A DNA stretch of 64,000 nt from Cheilinus undulatus (taxonomy: Eukaryota; Chordata; Actinopteri; Labriformes; Labridae), in contig NC_054867.1 in the NCBI RefSeq assembly GCF_018320785.1, forward strand, positions 27,779,855-27,843,854. Direction: 5' to 3'. This document shows, piece after piece, positions 57,070 through 64,000 of the stretch (position 1 is its first letter; every line of letters starts with the position of its first letter). The notes under the pieces are model-generated. The model did not search any database, was not told where the DNA came from, and saw only the letters and a list, made by a program, of their open reading frames with translations. The translations under genes were made by a program, and so were the position numbers.

Positions 57070-58950
57070 TTATAAAGCTTTGCATTCTCAAACAAATGCT
57101 TTTAAAATGGTCGAGGAGGCTGCTTGTATGCTTCTGCTCAGGTTGTTTTTGGGCAGAGTTTGGATCTGTCTGCTTTCCTAACTAAACAGATAGACTGTGG
57201 GTAAACCCAGTACCCGTTTTTGTTGCAACTGCTGCTGCAGTCTAAGTCAGGAGCATGCTGGCACCACCTAGCGGTGAGAAGTTGTAACATCTTTTACAGA
57301 CTTTCTTTCTCTCCATTTCTGTGGCATTACAAATCCTACAGATGTGTCAGCTGTGTAATGACTTCTTGCATTAGTTAGCAGATTTTTCATGATTAAAAAT
57401 TTTAAATACCTCAAAAGCCTCATTGTTTCTTTACAGAATTAAATTTGTTAAGAAAAAAGGAGGCTGAATAACAAACTAAATTTTCAGAAATGATTTTGCC
57501 AAATTAGTGTCGACATTAAAAAGTACTTTCATTTTTGCAATTTACTGTGGACTGATTAAGGGGTGTGTGTTGAACTTTGTATAAAAATGATTTTATGTGT
57601 TTAAATGTTTCTTGTGAGTGTTGTCTTAAGAAATTTGCTAAGAAAATCCTTGATCAATCTCTGAGGCACAGGCATGAGATACGTGTCATCTCAATCTGGG
57701 AGAGAAAACTTGTTTTCTAAATTGTTGAACTTTCTTTTTTAATGTAACCTCTTGACTGCGAGCAGTTTTGTAGAGGGACATGGCAATGCGAGAAGACAGA
57801 AGAGTAGATGACACAAATACATTGAAGTTTCTATCTCCCCTACCTGTCAACTTTCTCCTTCTCCTCCCAACAACCCTGCACACCTCTCTGCTGTCTCTCT
57901 CTCTGTTACCTTGGAGTCTGGCCGTCATGCTCCTGTGGCTCTGCTCTAAAGGTTACGCTGTGTACCCACCGTCACTGCCTGTCACTCCCCCACTGCCAGC
58001 CGCGCACACACATTCACACATAAACATGCTCCATCAGTCCCAGGACCTGTCAGCGGTATACTGTCCATAGAATGGCCAACCTACCCACTGTTCTCCTTTG
58101 CAAAGAGGTCAAAAGCCTGGGTAGGTTAACAGGTTAACAGCTCTGGTGATGGGGTCGTTGAAGAGTTAGTTAGTGTGTTGAAGGTGTGAGAGAGGCAGAG
58201 ACAGAGGCAATGTGCATTTCAAAGTATGAGAGTGTGCTTCTGTGTGCATGTCCATCTGCAGTCTGCTGGCCTTGGCACATGGAATTAAAATGCTGCTCAC
58301 TTGAAAGAAATCAACAGAGTCCACAGAGGCCTCGGCTCCTCCCAGCCTCCCTCTCATTTCTCACTCTTTCTCAAAGATGTATCTGCAGCAAAATGAGCAG
58401 AAGGGAGTATTGATTGAAGAAACAGAGATAATACAACAGGAAAATCATATCACAACAGTCAGATGGAAGAAAAGGAAATGAAATTTATTGGAGTCTTGTT
58501 TAAAATGTATAATATGTGATAAAACATGTTTTGGTGTTGATTTGATGCTTTTACAGTTAACTAAATTAAGAAATTTCTTATATCATTTGAGCTATTCTTG
58601 CTCATGCCTTATTTGTTTTGATCAATAAAATTATTATTTTGCAAATGTCATCTTTGATTCAGGATGGGAAGATAAAGAAAGCACTTCTTGTATTTTCTCT
58701 TTATGCTCATGAATTAAAGGAACAAAAAAGGTCACTTGCAATGATATTTACAAAGCTTAAACTATCAACTGGTACACATTTGGAAAATAAAATCTTTAAT
58801 AAATGAGACCAAAAATATAGAGACAAAAAAAAGCTTTAACAGCTTAGTAAGTAGTTATGTATTAAGATTTAACCCCAAGCCAATCTGTACAATAACGACA
58901 CTAAAATATGATGTAAAGAGTCTTACAAGAATAATGTCCAATTTAGACTT
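57070..58950. other. Intergenic, no gene recognised
   Basis: A C/T-rich block at 57.83-58.07 kb produces an open frame with hydrophobic and Pro-rich parts, but there is no homology or splice support. Confidence 0.4.
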
Positions 58951-58956
58951 TATTCC

Positions 58957-59460
58957 AAAGGTGTTAAACTCAAGGCTCGGGGGCCAAGTCCAGCCTGTGG
59001 TACAGTTATACCCGGCCCGTAAGATAATATCATATTCTTATTATAACTGGTCCTAAAATATGATGTCTGCAGATTTCCTTCAGTATAAAAATGTAAACTT
59101 AACTTTGATGAAATCAAATATCCTTAAGTCATAAAAATGTAAAAAAAATATAAGCCTAAAGAGTAAGAATTGTTTGATAAAAAGAAATGTGGGAAATTCA
59201 TTTGTGTTTTCATGTCATATTTTCAATTTTGCATAGCACAATTATGACTTCTATCTTTGGACTTTTATCTTATGTTCTGACCTTTCACTTTTATTATTTT
59301 GACTTTTAGCTAATATTAAGGCTTTTTCAATTTTTTATTTTGATTTTTTATATCATATTTTGACTTTGTCTATTTAATATTTTTGCCTTTGTCTAATATT
59401 TTGGCTTTTTCTATTTATAATTGACTTTTTATCTCATATTTGGAGTGAGGTTTTCCTAAA
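58957..59460. mobile_element. hAT-like repeat (TGTTAAACTCAAGGCTCGGG)
   Basis: The left end AGGTGTTAAACTCAAGGCTC then GGGGGCCAAGTCCAGCCTGT is a frequent fish MITE start. The rest is dominated by degenerate TTTTGACTTTT-type repeats to about 59.46 kb; the right end is not defined. Confidence 0.4.
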
Positions 59461-59789
59461 TATAAACTAAACCATTGTGGTTGCTTCAGCCCTCACATAA
59501 AGGAAACAAAAAAGCCACCTGACTGGTGCTTTTGAGTAACAAAAAGGTGGGGTAATGGCTTCCAGCTCTAACTGATAATTCCTTGGATATATTCACAGAA
59601 AGATTCTAAAATGCTGAAGGAGATTCTTAATTTCACCAAATCACCTAAGGAAACCTAAAGAGATGCTCTCCTTTTCTCTGGTAGTGAGATTATGAGCCAG
59701 CACAGAGCGCTGTAACCTAAGAGCTACCCACACCTGGCCCCAATCAGGGGCAATCAGCAACACACACACACCTGGCACGGCACTGAATG

Positions 59790-60190
59790 CTTCACACTCA
59801 GGGAGTTCCCAGTGTGATCTCCCTCACATTAGGGGAGCTTCACAAAGAGTGGACTGAGACTGGAACCAGTGGATCAAGAGCCACCACACACAGACGTGTC
59901 CAGGAAATGGACTACAAGTGTCGTGTTCTTAAAGTTGAGCTACTCCTGAACCACAGATATCATCAGTGTCTCACCTGGGCTAGGGAGAAAAAGAACTGGA
60001 CTGTTGCTCAGTGGTCCAAAGTCCTGTTTTCAGGTGAAAGTAAATTTTAAATTTCCTTTGGAAATCAATGTCCCAGAGTCTGGAGGAAGATTGGAGAGGC
60101 TAAGAATCTAAAGTGCTTAGGATCCAGCATGAAACTCCACAAGCAGTGATGGTTTGGGGTGCCATGTCATCTGCTGCTGTTGGTCCACTG
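59790..60190 (+). pseudogene. Tc1/mariner transposase relic with mutated catalytic Asp
   Basis: The plus frame contains LTWAREKKNWTVAQWSKVLF then SGESKF; in Tc1-type transposases this site reads SDESKF, where Asp is the first residue of the DDE/D triad, so Asp is Gly here. A stop follows soon after. Further on, the CCCAGAGTCTGGAGGAAG and GTGATGGTTTGGGGTGCCAT stretches correspond to the family's RVWR and VMVWGAM segments but are out of frame. The 3' part with the other catalytic residues is missing. Confidence 0.75.
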
Positions 60191-60211
60191 AGCTTTAGGC
60201 AGTGGACCAAC
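60179..60211. repeat. Perfect 12-bp inverted repeat at a Tc1 breakpoint
   Basis: GTTGGTCCACTG (60179-60190) and CAGTGGACCAAC (60200-60211) are exact inverse complements with a 9-nt loop. The left arm is ordinary Tc1 sequence; the right arm is its inverted copy, where plus-strand Tc1 sequence ends. Confidence 0.7.
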
Positions 60212-60220
60212 AGGAGCAAC

Positions 60221-60840
60221 CCCTAAAATACACTAGATACGTCTCCGCTCCAACAGGGCTGCACTGCAATTTGACTGCGTTTTGCAGTACTTACAGAATC
60301 ACACCTGGCTGTGCAAGTAGAAAACACTGAAGTGCCATAAAACATAACAAACACTAGTGATGATATTGTTCTGAACTGGAGTAGGATGAACTTGCCTTGA
60401 TTTGTCTTTGTTTTGTCCTTTCATGCAGATTTTTGCTTCTACCACAGTCCAGTACCGCTTTATAAATAAATGCCCTTCATTTTGCTCCTCTGACTTGATG
60501 ATACGGGCTCTGCTGTGCCCCACTATGACTTTTTGTCAATGTAATTAAATTAAATATGGTCTGGCATTTTTCTGGCATCAACACGGGGTATTTTATTCTG
60601 AAATTTAAACAGATATTTTAATTTGGTTTCAGAGACAATTCCTGCCCTGTTCGATCTCCTCCGTGCTGAATTTTTAGCGTATCTGCTGCGGTGGTCTGGA
60701 CTGCCGGAGCGCTGCCGGAGTAGAGACGCAGTGCAATGGAGCTGGTGGAAGCTCTCTCATTGACTAAAACTGAAACCTATCTGCTCCATTACTGTGCCAG
60801 AGCGGAGACGGACCAAACACGTATCTGGTGTATTTTAGGG
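60221..60840. mobile_element. TIR element (CCCTAAAATACAC ends) inside the Tc1 relic
   Basis: Left CCCTAAAATACACTAGATAC GT and inverted right CCCTAAAATACACCAGATAC GT agree at 21 of 22 bases. GTCTCCGCTC continues the similarity further in. The 620-bp interior has no transposase frame. Flanking duplication is unclear (CAAC / CAAG). Confidence 0.7.
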
Positions 60841-60854
60841 CAAGTCTCCTCTGA

Positions 60855-61075
60855 GTAATTTTGGAAGGCTGGACACTACTGGGAAGGTTTACCACTGTTC
60901 CAGGTTTTCCCCATTTGTGGATAATGCCTCTCACTGTGGTTCACTTGAGCCCCAAAGACTTAAGAGCTTTTTTAGACCGTGGCATTTCTTTTGAAGACCT
61001 TTGTCTTTGTCTTTCTTGATTTAATGAGTCTGGGAGTCTGAGGTCTGGTTGTGGCTAATAAATCTTATCTAAGCT
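60855..61075 (-). pseudogene. Tc1 transposase N-terminal (HTH) fragment, inverted
   Basis: On the minus strand the text corresponds to the Tc1 DNA-binding region: an ATG followed by a PRSKK-like start, then sequence matching TTVRxIIHKW and GTVVNLPSS with frameshifts and stops. Orientation is opposite to the relic at 59.79-60.19 kb. Confidence 0.55.
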
Positions 61076-61079
61076 TTAA

Positions 61080-63325
61080 AAAAGTGGGTACACAGTTAAT
61101 TCATGATTTAACAAGGGTAGGGGTAATTACTTTTTCCACATAAGGCCAAGTAGATTTGGATGGCTTTACCCTTAATAAATTACATTTTTGCAGCGCTATA
61201 TGTTGATATTGCAGGCCATTGAACATCTCATCTCCCAGCTGAATCTGTATTGTTTCTGTGGTTGTATTATTTCACAGAAATAAAATCAATATCCAGCCCC
61301 CTAGTAATTTCTGAAGTTTTAAAATCTTTCTTCTTTTTCCTTTTTCTTTGTCCAAGTCAGTCTTGTCACAATCTTTCCTTCCCCAGTTCATCTCAGAAGG
61401 AAAAATTATATATTCAGGAACTGAGGGAGACAGTAAGAAAAAGCTTGGAAATGCTCTTTTCACATTCACAGGCCAGTGAGTCGACATGAATCTTAATACA
61501 GATTCAAGAATATCCACACAGTTGCACACACAATGTATAGACTACTGTGTAACCCTGTAAAATGAACTAAAACATGGTTTTTCAGAGAGACAAGCTGAAC
61601 GAGATGAACTGACACTCAAAAACACAAATGAAGGAAAACAAAGAAACAACTTCAACAGTAAAAATAGCACCCTTTTTTAAAAGTATGAATAAATACCTAA
61701 TGACATGAACAGCATCACAGCTGTCCCTCTGATTTCTCAGTGAAGTTCTCTGTTGTTCAAACAATTTTAAAAAAACTGTTTTTTATTCATTTATCCATCT
61801 CTCCTTTTCTTTTCCCCTCATCCTTCTACCCCCTTCTGTCTCTCCTTCGTACCTCCTCTCTGTGGGCCATCCGTGGAGCGTTCAAGCGCTCTGATGACAC
61901 GCATCGCTGACTTCTCAACATCTTGTCTCGTCACGGCAATTACACAAACACACACACCCACGCCCACGTACACACATTTAACATTTAACATACTCAGTAC
62001 TCTTGGAACATGCTCCAAAGCATCTTTTATTCTGACAGTACAGTACAGCCTATAGTCATTCTGCTTAAGAAAAGATGTTTTCTTTTTTTTTTTTGTGAAT
62101 CAGACTGGTAAAAACCTTCTCCATTTAATCAGCTCAGACAAACAATCACAGTGTCAGACTCAGGAGTGAGAGACTGAGACAGTAAGCAGGTGGTCTGAGA
62201 GGTCAGGGCAGGGACCAGTCACTGACCCCCTCCATACTACTGTGAAAGGATCAGGGTTAATTAACACCAGACTTTAATCGCCTCTGATGAATGATTCATA
62301 GCTTCCTGCGCCATAACCAGTATTTAAAACACATGGTCGAAGCGGGTATGAATTATTCAGGTCCTACCGTACTCAGCGCCACATTTCACTCACACGAAGC
62401 AAGGACAGCCCTGAATTTCAACCTGTATCCAGCATCTATCTGGCCTGTTGATAGAGAGAAAACGATGAGTATTTTTGCAGTTGCTGTTGGGAACTAACAA
62501 GATGGGATAAGTAGATAATTACTATGGCAATTTCATGAAATGATAAAAATTGAGATAAATGAGAAAAAAAGTTAGGTCTGGGGGGCAAACAGATAAATAA
62601 GATTCAAAAAGAAATGTGGGAAGACTGCATCTGAAAAGATAGATAAATAGAAAAGAGAGAGAGCGTTTAGAAAGCTGAGATTTGCAGTCTTGGCTGTGAA
62701 TGCAGCACATTATAAGTCATCTGCTAAGCAGCTTCGATATATCCTTAAAATCCATGGCGGTCTTGTCTCTGCTTTCTTCATCACATCTTTCACCCTCTCT
62801 GTTCACTCCTTAGATAAACTGAGTACACAGAAAGAAATATGAGAATAGGAGCTTTTTTCAAAGGCAGGGTAATGTACAATGTGAACAAGGAAACAACCAA
62901 GACTAAAGAGTCTGCTATTTAACAGACACAGCAGATCAAGCAAATAGATTTTAACTGTATACTACATAACAATCATGAACCGTGAAGAGACTGTCAAATG
63001 TCAGCCTGTGCAGGTAGATTTGCTAGTCAGCTAATAGTGTCCCTCGTCTTTGTCAAGAACAGAGCACAAGAGTTTCACTCCATTTTTCGAACACGTAAGG
63101 TCTCAAAAGTCAGAGCGTCAAAGTTTGGCTGTAAATGCAAGTCCTTTCAGTTGTTTTAAGAGAGTAACGTAAAACTAAAAACTGCATAGACAAATCCTGT
63201 AAATACTGACGATAATACAAACAAATTAATATCCTGCATGTGAACAAAACACCTAGCTTAGTAATATTCAGTCTAACACAAAGCATGATGAAAAATAAGG
63301 GACGATAAGGGAACAGATTCAAGCC
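61080..63325. other. Intergenic, no gene recognised
   Basis: Mixed sequence. GTTAATTAACACC with ATGAATGATTCATAG at about 62.26-62.30 kb is another TAAT-rich patch. The short open frame at 62.29-62.50 kb has no recognised domain. Confidence 0.4.
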
Positions 63326-63329
63326 CTCC

Positions 63330-63630
63330 CACATAACTGAAATCAGCTGATCTCACACAAGCCCTCATCAGCTGACGGCCAGCTGATTTGCCTCTATTGG
63401 CTAATCACACTTGGGCTGCCTTATTTAAACTGCTCTAGCCTGGCTCTCTTTGCTGCTCCCTCTGCAAGCCACCTTTTGCAACTCTCCTCCACCCCAGCTG
63501 CTCTTTTATTATGCTTCTGACTTTAATCAATGTAATTCTGTTGTCACTGATGCCGGCTCTGCTCTGGGGTTTTTGCCGCTTTTTTTAATGCCTAAGGCTT
63601 TCCATGTAGGCACAGAAAAAGTAGGATCAT
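63330..63630 (+). repeat. Diverged dispersed repeat (copy B), inverted relative to copy A at 35 kb
   Basis: Shares ATCAGCTGATCTCAC, GGCCAGCTGATT, TATTGGCTAATCACAC, GCTGCTCCCTCTGCAAGC, CCTCCACCCCAGCTGCT and CTGTTGTCACTGATGC, in the same order, with the minus strand of 34970-35235. Small indels distinguish the copies. Confidence 0.6.
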
Positions 63631-63929
63631 GTGCTGTTTCTGTTTGACGCTATCCATGTAGGCTTGTAGAAGGGCAGTGGGATCCCACAGCAGCCACATC
63701 ACCAAACATTAATAATGGTAATAGGGGCTAACTAATAACTGCTAGAAAAGGAAATACTTATTACAGCAAATCATGTTTTTTTTGACAGTGGTCCCAAGGG
63801 AACAACATTTTTTAAGAAACAGCTGCATTTACGTTTTAACATTCCTCCTCTGAGATGCTTTCAACTGTTGCCTCTGTTTACATAATCTAAAGATTTAACT
63901 GTACCTTCTAATGCTAGATATCCCCATCA

Positions 63930-64000
63930 CTGGGAGCTTGACCACAGTAGAGTTGGTCGTTCCCTAACCTGAAGGTTGTTGGTTTGATCCCCAGCTCCTA
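63930..64000 (+). mobile_element. SINE, cut by the window edge
   Basis: AGAGTTGGTCGTTCCCTAAC then GAAGGTTGTTGGTTTGATCC matches the start of a well-known fish SINE-like repeat with a B-box-like GGTTTGATCCCC. Its remainder lies outside the window. Confidence 0.6.

Noticed and set aside
57780..58070. Possible secreted peptide frame (hydrophobic stretch then Pro-rich part)
   Set aside because: C/T-rich composition explains it; no conserved domain, splice context or promoter.

Overview
The window is vertebrate nuclear DNA, most likely from a ray-finned (teleost) fish. It has many short exons with GT-AG borders, AT-rich introns, dense hAT-type non-autonomous transposons with 8-bp target duplications, Tc1 relics, CR1/L2-like LINE ends and tRNA-derived SINEs. 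The species cannot be determined from the sequence.

Two protein-coding genes lie head to tail on the minus strand. (1) Separase (espl1), about 2.0-17.4 kb, is complete. I could join 31 coding exons into one 6504-nt frame (2167 residues plus stop) that ends in the caspase-like protease domain with the His/Cys pair. A promoter with ZNF143-, ETS-, CCAAT- and TATA-like motifs sits at about 17.34-17.45 kb. (2) Muscle-type 6-phosphofructokinase (pfkm) has its canonical coding part at 20.77-30.64 kb: 22 exons, 2337 nt, 778 residues plus stop. Three further exons at 31.9, 32.2 and 34.7 kb extend the frame in phase by 75 residues, beginning with a hydrophobic signal-anchor-like segment.

From about 35 to 64 kb I see no convincing protein-coding exon. 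This part holds a ~360-bp degenerate tandem array with a SINE inside it, a nest of hAT elements at 41-43.6 kb, a minus-strand LINE with a recognisable reverse-transcriptase core, a large TIR element at 47.3-49.1 kb, a tandem array at 52.8-53.9 kb, and a rearranged Tc1 relic split by another TIR element at 59.8-61.1 kb. A diverged ~260-300-bp sequence occurs once just upstream of the pfkm long-form first exon and again, inverted, at 63.3-63.6 kb. Some AT-rich TAATTA-bearing stretches (for example 39.6-39.8 kb) look like candidate regulatory sequence.

The two genes do not share a pathway: separase cleaves cohesin at anaphase, and PFK-M is the committed step of glycolysis. The most unusual item is the potential membrane-anchored PFK-M isoform. 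No CRISPR array, rRNA, functional tRNA, operon or prokaryotic system is visible.
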